Shown: in pieces, positions 50,882 to 62,853 of the stretch | Layout of the letters: each line of letters opens with the position of its first letter | Numbering within the stretch: position 1 is the first letter of the stretch | NCBI GenBank assembly: GCA_009760855.2 | Contig: WPIO01000183.1 | Coordinates: forward strand, 62,001-126,000 | Length of the DNA stretch: 64,000 nt | Origin: Cristatella mucedo | Taxonomy: Eukaryota; Bryozoa; Phylactolaemata; Cristatellidae | Direction of reading: 5' to 3' | Made by a program: the position numbers and the translations under genes | The notes under the pieces: model-generated | Told to the model about the DNA's origin: nothing | What the model saw: the letters and a program-made list of their open reading frames with translations, nothing else | The model's database searches: none

Positions 50882-52822
50882 GACGTCATCGGGCTCGAAA
50901 TAATCGGGTACGTAATGATCAGACAAAATAACTGCAAACGCGTAATAAATAGGTCCGACGTAATCATCAGGTACGTACTAATCGATATGCGAAATATTTA
51001 AAGGTAATAATCGGGCACATACTAATCGGGCTCGTATTGTTTGGGCAGATAATAATTGGTGACGTGATAATCGGGTATGAAAACAGAGCACCTAATAAGT
51101 GACGCACCTAATAATCGCGGACGTAATAATCGGGCATATAAAACGTATCGGGTAATAATCGGGCCTAATAATGTATTGATCGGGCACGTACATAACCGGT
51201 GACGTGATAATCGGGTATGTAATAATCGGGCACTTGATAATCGGGTACGTAATAATTGAGGACGTAGTAAATCGGGGACGTAATAATCAAGGGGTGTGAT
51301 AAACAGGGAAGTAATCATCGGTTCGTATAAATCGGGCTCGTAACAAGCGGGTCTGGTAATATCGTTTACGTAAAAATTGGGTACGTAAAAATGCCTGCGG
51401 TTAGAAGGTACTACAAGTAAGATAATAAAAATTTATCAAGACTATGAGTGCACCTAAAAGAGATTTGTTTCCCAAAGAAAAGACGCCTGAATGGTTTTAG
51501 CTGGAAAGATAATTTACTCGGAATGCCGGCGTTTTATAAGAATGTTGTAGCTGTATTACAATGCATTTCATTAGACACTATTTACAACACTAAAGGATAC
51601 ATATTTCCAGAAGAAAAGACGCGTAAATGGTTATAGCAGAGAAATAGCTTACTCGGAATGCCTGTGCTTGGTTGGTACAAGTAGTGAGAAATATATATCC
51701 ATTCATTAAGAATATTTATAATACTAAAGAAGATATATTTCAGAAAAAAAGAGGACGGATAAATGCTTATAGCTTACAAGATAGCTTTCTCGAAACGACG
51801 GCGGCTTGAAGGATCGACAAGTTGGATAATGCAGTAATTATTAAGACTAATTGTAACAATAACGAACGTTCGTTTCCGAAAGAAAAGACGCGTAAATAGT
51901 TTTAGGAGGGGATTTACTGGAGACACCCGCGTTTGGAAGGTACTACTAGAAAGATGATAAATTGTTAAATGAGACTATTTATAGGGTAAACGATCCCGAG
52001 ACGCGCTGCGTTGATAAATTTGGCAAAGGCGATAATTTATGCGGGACGCCTGTGGTTTAATTGGCACTACTAGTAGGATAATTATTGATTTCAGTCGGAC
52101 TAATTCTAACATTAAATGATACATAATTTGCCATGGAAAAGAAGTGTAAACTGTTTTAGGAGATAAAAGTACTTTTTCGGAACGCCTGTGCTTAGAAGGT
52201 TGTACCAGTAAGGTTATAAAATACGAAACGAAACTATGTATACGACTGAAGGATATATATTTTCCAAAAAAAAGACGCGCGAAATGGTTTAACATGAGAT
52301 GATAGCTTTATCGAAACGCTGGCTCTGTCAAGATCTACATACGGGAAAACGAAGTAATTATTAAGACTAATTATTACACTAAAGGGCATATATTTCTACA
52401 TTAAATAAGCGAACTCAATGTCGGCTGAAGATATAATGTACCAGCAACGCCGAGGCTTTAAAGGCTGTACAAGCGGGCTGACGAGTTCTTCATTAGGACA
52501 AATAATAGCATTAGAAGATATACGTTTACGGTGAAAAAGACGCGTTAATGGTTTTAGCATATGAGATAACTTACTCGGAACGCCTGCAGTTAACAGATAC
52601 TACAAGTACGATAATAAACATTTATTGATAATATGTATAGAACAAAAGGATATATATTTCCAAAAGAAAAGACGCCAGCTAAAGGCAAATCGAGCAAGAT
52701 CGATGCCATCCGCAGCAGCTACCCGTAGCGTACAGTTATCGCAAAAGATGTTGACAGTCCGCTCCAGATAGGGGAAGATGCAAATAAGTCGTGGAGTCTT
52801 GCCGTTGCTTTCAGTGCCCGGG
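50882..52822 (+). repeat. Unit U25, scrambled copy of U22
   Basis: Minisatellite 50882-51389 (about 508 bp, the one recent block not close to a multiple of 15), monomers 51390-52670, J 52671-52822. Between about 51080 and 51200 the 15-bp phase is lost, and words from two block types are interleaved. M6 near 51990-52070 mixes the forms seen at 46030 and 48060. Confidence 0.8.
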
Positions 52823-54292
52823 GACGTCATCGGGCTCGAAATAATCGGGTACGTAATAATCAGACAAAATAACTGCAAACGTAATAATTAGGTCCGTGGT
52901 AATCAGGTACGTAATAATCAGATACGAAATGATTAAAAGTAAAAATTGGGCACCTACTAATTGAGCTCGTATGGTTTGGGCAGATAATAATTGGTTACGT
53001 GATAATCGGGTATGAAGTAACAGAGCACCTAATAATCGGTGACGCAATAATAGAAGACGAAATAATAGGTGACGAAAAAATCAGGGAAATAAAAATTTGC
53101 CACATAATAATCGGGCATATAATAATCAGTGACGTGATAATCGGGTACGTAATAATCAGACACCTAATAATCGCGGACGTAATAATCGGGGAGGTAGTAA
53201 TCGGGCTTGTATTGATTGGGCACATAATAATCGGTGACGTGATAATCGGGTATGTAATACTCGGGCACTTGATAATCGGGTACGTAATAATCGAGGACGC
53301 AATAATCGGGGACGTAAAAATCAAGGGTGTGATAAAGAGGGAAGTAATCATCGGGTAAGTATAAATCGGGCTCGTAATAATCGGGTCTGTTAATATCGGA
53401 TACGTAACAATCGGGTACGTAATTTTATTAAGACTACCTATACGACTAAAGGACATTTATTTCCCTAAGAAAAGACGCCAGAATGGGTTTAGTGGGAAAG
53501 ATAATTTACTCGGAAAGCCGGCGTCTTTAACTATCTTCTAGCTGCTTTACACTGTATTTCATTGGACAATTTATAACACTTAAGGATACATATTTTCAGA
53601 AGAAAGACGCGTAACTGGTTATAGCAGGGAAATAGCTTACTCGGAATGCCTGAGCATGGTAGGTACAAGTAGTAAGAATTATATAGGCATTCAGTGAGAG
53701 TATTTATATTACTAAAGGAGATATATTTCCAGAAAAAAGGACGCGTAAATGCTTATACCTTAGAAGATAACTTAGTAGAAACGCCGGCTGTTTGAAGGAT
53801 CTACAAGTTGGATAATGCAGTACTTTTTAAGACTAATTGTAACAATAAAGAACATACTACTGCGAAAGAAAAGACGCGTAAATAGTATTAGGAGAGGATT
53901 CACTCGTTACTCCCGCGTTTGGAAAGTACTACCAGAAAGAAAATAAATTGTTAAATAAGACTATTTATAGGGTAAACGATCCCGAGACGCGCTCGTTGAT
54001 AAATTTTGCAAAGGCAACAATTTACGCGGACGCCTGTGGTTTATTGGCACTACTAGTAGGATAATTATTAATTCAGTAAGACTAATTCTAACATTAAATG
54101 ATACATAATTGCCACATAAAAGAAGTGTAAACTGTTTTAGGAGATAAAAGTACTTTTTCGGAACGCCTGTGCTTAGAAGGTTGTACCAGTAAGGTTATAA
54201 AATACGAAACGAAACTATGTATACGACTGAAGGATATATATTTTCCAAAAAAAAAAGACGCGAAAATAGTTATACAGGAGATGATAGGTTTA
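52311..54292 (+). repeat. Tripled 2-kb unit, copy D1
   Basis: Runs from tcgaaacgctggctctgtc in M8 to the same word one unit later. It is about 40 bp shorter than D2 because of the M1-head deletion at 53421. A fourth relative lies at 46331-48352. Confidence 0.9.
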
Positions 54293-54807
54293 TCGAAACG
54301 CTGGCTCTGTCAAGATCTACATACGGGAAAACGAAGTAATTATTAAGACTAATTATTACACTAAAGGGCATATATTTCTACAGAAAAATAAGCGAACTCA
54401 ATGTCGGCTGAAGATATATAATGTACCAGCAACGCCGAGGCTTTAAAGGCTGTACAAGCGGGCTGACGAGTTCTTCATTAGGACAAATAATAGCATTAGA
54501 AGATATACGTTTACGGTGAAAAAGACGCGTTAATGGTTTTAGCATATGAGATAACTTACTCGGAACGCCTGCAGTTAACAGATACTACAAGTACGATAAT
54601 AAACATTTATTGATAATATGTATAGAACAAAAGGATATATATTTCCAAAAGAAAAGACGCCAGCTAAAGGCAAATCGAGCAAGATCGATGCCATCCGCAG
54701 CAGCTACCCGTAGCGTACAGTTATCGCAAAAGATGTTGACAGTCCGCTCCAGATAGGGGAAGATGCAAATAAGTCGTGGAGTCTTGCCGTTGCTTTCAGT
54801 GCCCGGG
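52823..54807 (+). repeat. Unit U26, first of the tripled units, M1 head deleted
   Basis: Minisatellite 52823-53421 (about 599 bp), monomers from 53422 to 54655, J 54656-54807. About 45 bp spanning the minisatellite end and the M1 head (tgcctgcggttagaagg and following) is missing at 53421. Otherwise it is nearly identical to U27. Confidence 0.87.
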
Positions 54808-56320
54808 GACGTCATCGGGCTCGAAATAATCGGGTACGTAATAATCAGACAAAATAACTGCAAACGTAATAATTAGGTCCGTGGTAATCAGGTACGTAAT
54901 AATCAGATACGAAATGATTAAAAGTAAAAATTGGGCACCTACTAATTGAGCTCGTATGGTTTGGGCAGATAATAATTGGTTACGTGATAATCGGGTATGA
55001 AGTAACAGAGCACCTAATAATCGGTGACGCAATAATAGAAGACGAAATAATAGGTGACGAAAAAATCAGGGAAATAAAAATTTGCCACATAATAATCGGG
55101 CATATAATAATCAGTGACGTGATAATCGGGTACGTAATAATCAGACACCTAATAATCGCGGACGTAATAATCGGGGAGGTAGTAATCGGGCTTGTATTGA
55201 TTGGGCACATAATAATCGGTGACGTGATAATCGGGTATGTAATACTCGGGCACTTGATAATCGGGTACGTAATAATCGAGGACGCAATAATCGGGGACGT
55301 AAAAATCAAGGGTGTGATAAAGAGGGAAGTAATCATCGGGTAAGTATAAATCGGGCTCGTAATAATCGGGTCTGTTAATATCGGATACGTAACAATCGGG
55401 TACGTAACTATGCCTGCGGTTAGAAGGTACTACAAGTAAGATAATACAAATTTATTAAGACTACCTATACGACTAAAGGACATTTATTTCCCTAAGAAAA
55501 GACGCCAGAATGGGTTTAGTGGGAAAGATAATTTACTCGGAAAGCCGGCGTCTTTAACTATCTTCTAGCTGCTTTACACTGTATTTCATTGGACAATTTA
55601 TAACACTTAAGGATACATATTTTCAGAAGAAAGACGCGTAACTGGTTATAGCAGGGAAATAGCTTACTCGGAATGCCTGAGCATGGTAGGTACAAGTAGT
55701 AAGAATTATATAGGCATTCAGTGAGAGTATTTATATTACTAAAGGAGATATATTTCCAGAAAAAAGGACGCGTAAATGCTTATACCTTAGAAGATAACTT
55801 AGTAGAAACGCCGGCTGTTTGAAGGATCTACAAGTTGGATAATGCAGTACTTTTTAAGACTAATTGTAACAATAAAGAACATATACTACTGCGAAAGAAA
55901 AGACGCGTCAATAGTATTAGGAGAGGATTCACTCGTTACTCCCGCGTTTGGAAAGTACTACCAGAAAGAAAATAAATTGTTAAATAAGACTATTTATAGG
56001 GTAAACGATCCCGAGACGCGCTCGTTGATAAATTTTGCAAAGGCAACAATTTACGCGGACGCCTGTGGTTTATTGGCACTACTAGTAGGATAATTATTAA
56101 TTCAGTAAGACTAATTCTAACATTAAATGATACATAATTGCCACATAAAAGAAGTGTAAACTGTTTTAGGAGATAAAAGTACTTTTTCGGAACGCCTGTG
56201 CTTAGAAGGTTGTACCAGTAAGGTTATAAAATACGAAACGAAACTATGTATACGACTGAAGGATATATATTTTCCAAAAAAAAAGACGCGAAAATAGTTA
56301 TACAGGAGATGATAGGTTTA
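54293..56320 (+). repeat. Tripled 2-kb unit, copy D2
   Basis: Near-identical to D1 and D3. A small private difference lies near 54379 (acagaaaaataagcg where D1 and D3 have acattaaataagcg), and a two-base insertion lies in agatatataatg near 54413. Confidence 0.9.
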
Positions 56321-56832
56321 TCGAAACGCTGGCTCTGTCAAGATCTACATACGGGAAAACGAAGTAATTATTAAGACTAATTATTACACTAAAGGGCATA
56401 TATTTCTACATTAAATAAGCGAACTCAATGTCGGCTGAAGATATAATGTACCAGCAACGCCGAGGCTTTAAAGGCTGTACAAGCGGGCTGACGAGTTCTT
56501 CATTAGGACAAATAATAGCATTAGAAGATATACGTTTACGGTGAAAAAGACGCGTTAATGGTTTTAGCATATGAGATAACTTACTCGGAACGCCTGCAGT
56601 TAACAGATACTACAAGTACGATAATAAACATTTATTGATAATATGTATAGAACAAAAGGATATATATTTCCAAAAGAAAAGACGCCAGCTAAAGGCAAAT
56701 CGAGCAAGATCGATGCCATCCGCAGCAGCTACCCGTAGCGTACAGTTATCGCAAAAGATGTTGACAGTCCGCTCCAGATAGGGGAAGATGCAAATAAGTC
56801 GTGGAGTCTTGCCGTTGCTTTCAGTGCCCGGG
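54808..56832 (+). repeat. Unit U27, second of the tripled units
   Basis: Minisatellite 54808-55408 (601 bp), monomers 55409-56680, J 56681-56832. The distance to U28 is exactly that from U28 to U29 by my count (2,025 bp). Only scattered single-base and short-indel differences from U26 and U28 were noticed. Confidence 0.88.
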
Positions 56833-58342
56833 GACGTCATCGGGCTCGAAATAATCGGGTACGTAATAATCAGACAAAATAACTGCAAACGTAATAATTA
56901 GGTCCGTGGTAATCAGGTACGTAATAATCAGATACGAAATGATTAAAAGTAAAAATTGGGCACCTACTAATTGAGCTCGTATGGTTTGGGCAGATAATAA
57001 TTGGTTACGTGATAATCGGGTATGAAGTAACAGAGCACCTAATAATCGGTGACGCAATAATAGAAGACGAAATAATAGGTGACGAAAAAATCAGGGAAAT
57101 AAAAATTTGCCACATAATAATCGGGCATATAATAATCAGTGACGTGATAATCGGGTACGTAATAATCAGACACCTAATAATCGCGGACGTAATAATCGGG
57201 GAGGTAGTAATCGGGCTTGTATTGATTGGGCACATAATAATCGGTGACGTGATAATCGGGTATGTAATACTCGGGCACTTGATAATCGGGTACGTAATAA
57301 TCGAGGACGCAATAATCGGGGACGTAAAAATCAAGGGTGTGATAAAGAGGGAAGTAATCATCGGGTAAGTATAAATCGGGCTCGTAATAATCGGGTCTGT
57401 TAATATCGGATACGTAACAATCGGGTACGTAACTATGCCTGCGGTTAGAAGGTACTACAAGTAAGATAATACAAATTTATTAAGACTACCTATACGACTA
57501 AAGGACATTTATTTCCCTAAGAAAAGACGCCAGAATGGGTTTAGTGGGAAAGATAATTTACTCGGAAAGCCGGCGTCTTTAACTATCTTCTAGCTGCTTT
57601 ACACTGTATTTCATTGGACAATTTATAACACTTAAGGATACATATTTTCAGAAGAAAGACGCGTAACTGGTTATAGCAGGGAAATAGCTTACTCGGAATG
57701 CCTGAGCATGGTAGGTACAAGTAGTAAGAATTATATAGGCATTCAGTGAGAGTATTTATATTACTAAAGGAGATATATTTCCAGAAAAAAGGACGCGTAA
57801 ATGCTTATACCTTAGAAGATAACTTAGTAGAAACGCCGGCTGTTTGAAGGATCTACAAGTTGGATAATGCAGTACTTTTTAAGACTAATTGTAACAATAA
57901 AGAACATACTACTGCGAAAGAAAAGACGCGTCAATAGTATTAGGAGAGGATTCACTCGTTACTCCCGCGTTTGGAAAGTACTACCAGAAAGAAAATAAAT
58001 TGTTAAATAAGACTATTTATAGGGTAAACGATCCCGAGACGCGCTCGTTGATAAATTTTGCAAAGGCAACAATTTACGCGGACGCCTGTGGTTTATTGGC
58101 ACTACTAGTAGGATAATTATTAATTCAGTAAGACTAATTCTAACATTAAATGATACATAATTGCCACATAAAAGAAGTGTAAACTGTTTTAGGAGATAAA
58201 AGTACTTTTTCGGAACGCCTGTGCTTAGAAGGTTGTACCAGTAAGGTTATAAAATACGAAACGAAACTATGTATACGACTGAAGGATATATATTTTCCAA
58301 AAAAAAAGACGCGAAAATAGTTATACAGGAGATGATAGGTTT
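56321..58342 (+). repeat. Tripled 2-kb unit, copy D3
   Basis: Near-identical to D2. It shares with D2, but not D1, the change gcgtcaatagtatt in M5 (D1 has gcgtaaatagtatt). That suggests D2 and D3 are the most recent pair. Confidence 0.9.
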
Positions 58343-58857
58343 ATCGAAACGCTGGCACTGTGAAGATCTACCAATGGGAAAACGTAGCATTTATATTGAC
58401 TAATTATTGCACTAAAGGATATATATTTCCAACAGAAAAAAAAAGCGAAAAACTGTCGGCTGAGGATATAATTTACCGGCAACTCCAGGTCTTTAAAGGG
58501 TCTACGAGCGGGCCGACCAGATAATCATTATGACGAATGATAACATTAGAGGATATATGTTCACAGGGGAAAAGACGCGTCAAGGGTTTTAGCATGTGAG
58601 TTAACTTACTCGGAATGCCAGCGGTTGGAAGACACTACAAGTAAGATAATAAAAATTTATTGAGACTATGTATACAACAAAAGGATATATGTTTCCCAAA
58701 GAAAAGACGCCAGCTAAAGGCAAATCGAGCACGATCGATGCCATCCGCAGCAGCTACCCGTAGCAGACAGTTATCGCAAAAGAAGTTGACAGTCCGCACC
58801 AAATAGATAAAGATGCAAATAAGTCGTGGAGACATGCCCCTGCTTTCAGTGCCCGGG
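56833..58857 (+). repeat. Unit U28, third of the tripled units
   Basis: Minisatellite 56833-57433 (601 bp), monomers 57434-58705, J 58706-58857. Near-identical to U27 until about 58345 in M8. After that it changes to a different version (ggcactgtgaagatctacc) related to that at 48361. Confidence 0.87.
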
Positions 58858-60870
58858 GACGTCATCGGGCTCTAATTAATCGGTACGTAATAATCAGACA
58901 AAATAACTGCAAACGTAATAATTAGGTCCGTGGTAATCAGGTACGTAATAATCGGATACGAAATAATTAAAAGCAAAAATCGGGCACGTACTAATCGGGC
59001 TCATATTGTTTGGGCAGATAATAATTGGTGACGTGATAATTGGGTATGAAGTTATAGAGCACCTAATAATCGGTGACGTAATAATAGAAGACGTAATAAT
59101 CGGTGACGAAAAAATCAAGGAAATAAAAATATGCCTTAGAATAATCCGGCAAATACTAATCAGTGACTTGATAATCGGGTATGTAATAATCAGGCACCTA
59201 ATAATTGCGGACGTAATAATCGGGGACGTAGTAATCGGGCTTGTATTGATCGGGCACATAATAATCGGTTACGTGATAATCGGGTATTTAATAATCTGGC
59301 ACTTGATAATCGTTTACGTAATAATCGAGGACGTAACAATCGGGGACGTAATAATCAAGGACGTGATAAACATGGAAGTAATCATCGGGTACGTATAAAT
59401 CAGGCTCCTTATAATCGGGTCTGTTAATATCGTGTAAGTAACAATCGGGTACGTAACAATGCCTGCGCTTAGAAGGAACTACAAGTAAGATAATAAAAAT
59501 CTATTAAGACTATTTATACACCTAAAGGAGATTTGTTTCACAAAGAAAATACGCCTGAATGGTTTTAACGAGATAGATAATTTAATCGGAAAGCTGGCGT
59601 TTATAAGAATGTTCTAGCTGCATCGCAATGCATTTCATTAGACTATTTACACCACTAAAGGATACATATTTCCAGAAGAAATGAAGCGTAAATGGTTATA
59701 GCAGGGAAATAGCTTTCTCGGAATGCCTGTGCTTGGTTGGTACAAGTAGTGAGAAATATATATGCATTCATTGACACTATTTATAATACTAAAGGAGCTA
59801 TATTTCCAGAAAAGAGGACGCGTAAATGGTTATAGCTTACAAGATAACTTTCTCGAAACGCCGGCGGTTTGAAGGATCGACAAGTTGGATAATGCAGCAC
59901 TTATTAAGACTAATTGTAACAATAACGAACTTACGTTTCCGAAAGAAAAGGCGCGTAAATGGTTTTAGGAGGGGATTTACTCGGGACACCTGCGTTTGGA
60001 AGGTACTACCAGATAGATAATAAATTTTCGAATGAGACTATTTATAGGGTAAACGATCCCAAAACGCGTTGTCAAGTTTTATTGAGGCGATAATTTACGC
60101 GGGACGCTTGTGGTTTAAAGGCACTACAAGTAGGATAATTATCGATTTAGTCGGACTAATTCTAACATTAAATGACATATATTTGCCACAGAAAAGACGT
60201 TTAAACTGTTTTAGGAGATAAAAGTATTATTCGGAACGCCAGGCTGAGAACGTTGTACCAGTAAGGCTCTAAATTACGAAACGAGACTACGTATACAACT
60301 GAAGGATAAACATTTCCCCAAAAAGAAGCGAAAATGGATATATAGGAGATGATAGCTTTATCGAAACGCTGGCGCTGTGAAGATCTACCAAAGGGAAAAC
60401 GAAGTAATAATTACGACTAATTATTGCACTACACGATATATATTTCAAAAAGAACAGAAACGAAAACAATATCGGCTTGCAATATAATTTACCTGCAACG
60501 CCGGGGCTTTAATGGCTCTACAAGCGGGCTGACAAGTTATTCATTAGGAGAAATAATAACATGAGAGCATATACGATCACGGAGGAATAGACTTGTCAAT
60601 AATTTTAGCATGTGAGATAACTTACTCGGAACGCCTGCGGTTAGACGATACTACAAGTAAGATAATACAAATTTATTCAGACTATCTAAACAAAAGGATA
60701 TATATTTCGGAAAGAAAAGACGCAGGCTGAAGTCAAATCAAGCGAGATCGATGCCATTCGCAGCAGCTACCGGTAGCATAAAGTTATCGCAAAAGATGTT
60801 GACAGTCCGCTCCAGATAGGGAAAGATGCAAATAAGTCGGGGAGACTTGCCGGTGCTTTCAGTGCTCGGG
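58858..60870 (+). repeat. Unit U29, ordinary form
   Basis: Minisatellite 58858-59457 (600 bp), monomers 59458-60718, J 60719-60870. It is an independent copy with private changes in many monomers, such as a shortened M6 head near 60064 (gcgttgtcaagttttattg). Confidence 0.85.
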
Positions 60871-62853
60871 GACGTCACCGGGTTCGAAAAAATCGGGTAC
60901 GTAACAATCAGAAAATATAATTGCAAACGTAATAATTAGGTCCCTAGTAATGAAGGTACGTAATAATCGGATACGAAATACTTAAAGGTAATAATCCGGC
61001 ACGTACTAATCGGGCTCGTATTGTTTGGGCAGATAATAATTGGTGAGGTGATAATCGGGTATGAAGTAATAGAGCACCTAATAATCGGTGACGAAAAAAT
61101 CAGGGAAATAAAAATAGGCCTCATAATAATCGGGCAGATAATAATCCATGACGTGATAATCAGGTATGTAATAATCAGGCACGTAATAATCGCGGACGTA
61201 ATAATCGTGACGTAGTAATCGGGCTTGTATTGATCAGGCACATAATAATCGGTGATGTGATAATCGGGTATGTAATAATCAGCCACTTGATAATCGGGTA
61301 CGTGATAATCGAGGACGTAATAATCGGGGACGTTATAATCAAGTACGTGATAAACAGGGAAGTAATCATCGGTAACGGATAAATCGGGCTCATAATAATC
61401 AGGTCTGTTAATATCCGGTACATAAGAATCGGGTACGTTACAATACCTGCGGTTGGAAGGTACTTGAAGTAAGATAATAAAAATTTATTAAGACTATATA
61501 TAGACCTAAAGGAGGATTATTCCCCAAAGAAAAGACGCCTGAATGGTTTTAGTGGAAACGATAATTTACTAGGAACGCCTGCGTTTTTAAGTATTTTCTA
61601 GCCGCAATAAACTGCATTTCATTGGACAATTTATAACACTTGAGGAAACATATTTTCAGAAGAAAAGACGCGTAAATGGTTATAGCAGGGAAATAGCTTA
61701 CTTGGAATGCCTGAGCTTGGTAGGTACAAGTAGTGAGAAATATATATCCATTCATTGAGACTACTTATATTACTAAAGGATCATTATTTCCAGAAATAAA
61801 GACGCGTAAATGGTTATAGCTTAGAAGATAACTTAGCAGAAACGCTGGCGGATTGAAGGATCGACAAGTTAGATAGTGCAGTACTTATTAAGATTAATCG
61901 TAAAATACGTTTCTGAAAGAAAAGACGCGTAAATGGTTTTAGGAGAGGTTTAACTCGGGACTCCCACGTTTGGAAGGTACTACCAGAAAGATAATAAGTT
62001 GTCAAATGAGACTATTTATAGGATAAACGCTCTTAACACGTGTTGATAAATTTTGCAGACACGATAATTTACACCGGACGCCTGTGGTTTAAAGGCAATA
62101 CTAGCAGGATAATTATTGATTTAGTGAGACTAATTCTAACACTAAATAATACATATTTGCTACAGAAAAGACTTGTAAACTGATTTAGGAGATGAAAGTA
62201 CTTTTTCGGAACGCCTGCGCTTAGAAGCTTGTACCAGTAAGATTATAAATTCCGAAACGAGACTTTGTATACGACTGAACGATATATATTTCCCAAAAAA
62301 AAGACGCAAAAATGTTTTTACAGGAGATGATAGCTTTATCGAAACGCTGGTGCTGTGAAGATCTACTAACGGGAAAACAAAGCATTTATTAAGACTAATA
62401 ATTGCACTAAAGGATATATATTTCCAAAAGAAAAAAAAGCGAAAAAAATGCCGGCTGGGGATTTAATTTACCCGCAACTCCAGGTCTTTAAAGGGTCTAC
62501 GAGCGGGCTGACCAGGTAATCATTAGTACAAATAATGACATTAGAGGATATATGTTCACCAGGGAAAAGACGCGTCAATGGTTTTAGCATGTGAGATAAC
62601 TTACTCGGAACGCCTGCGGTTAGAAGATACTACAAGTAAGATAATAAAAATTTATTGAGACTATGTATAGAACAAAAGGATATATATTTCGCAAAGAAAA
62701 ACGCCAGCTAAAGGCTAATCGAGCAAGATCGATGCAATCCGCAGCAGCTACCCGTAGCATACAGTTATCGCAAAAGATGTTGACAGTCTGCTCCAGATAG
62801 GGGAAGATGCAAAAAAAAGTCGTGATGACGTGCCACTGCTTTCAGTGCTCGGA
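60871..62853 (+). repeat. Unit U30, ordinary form
   Basis: Minisatellite 60871-61441 (about 571 bp, 38 x 15), monomers 61442-62699, J 62700-62853. J has the long A-run and agaagtcatcggg ending otherwise seen only in U10 and U11, about 38-40 kb away. Confidence 0.85.

Larger units (their letters stand above)
48330..54269 (+). repeat. Three-unit tandem duplication, copy C2 (about 5.9 kb)
   Basis: The offset to C1 is constant at 5,919 until about 49.7 kb, then grows to about 5,980 by 52.6 kb. That drift marks the irregular stretch in U24-U25. Beyond 52.3 kb the copy is again clean. Confidence 0.9.

Noticed and set aside
52600-52878. Recurring 92-codon minus-strand frame at J as a small gene
   Set aside because: It keeps its form because the DNA copies are nearly identical. 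About half of the units have frame breaks or altered ends, and no domain, promoter or terminator is visible.
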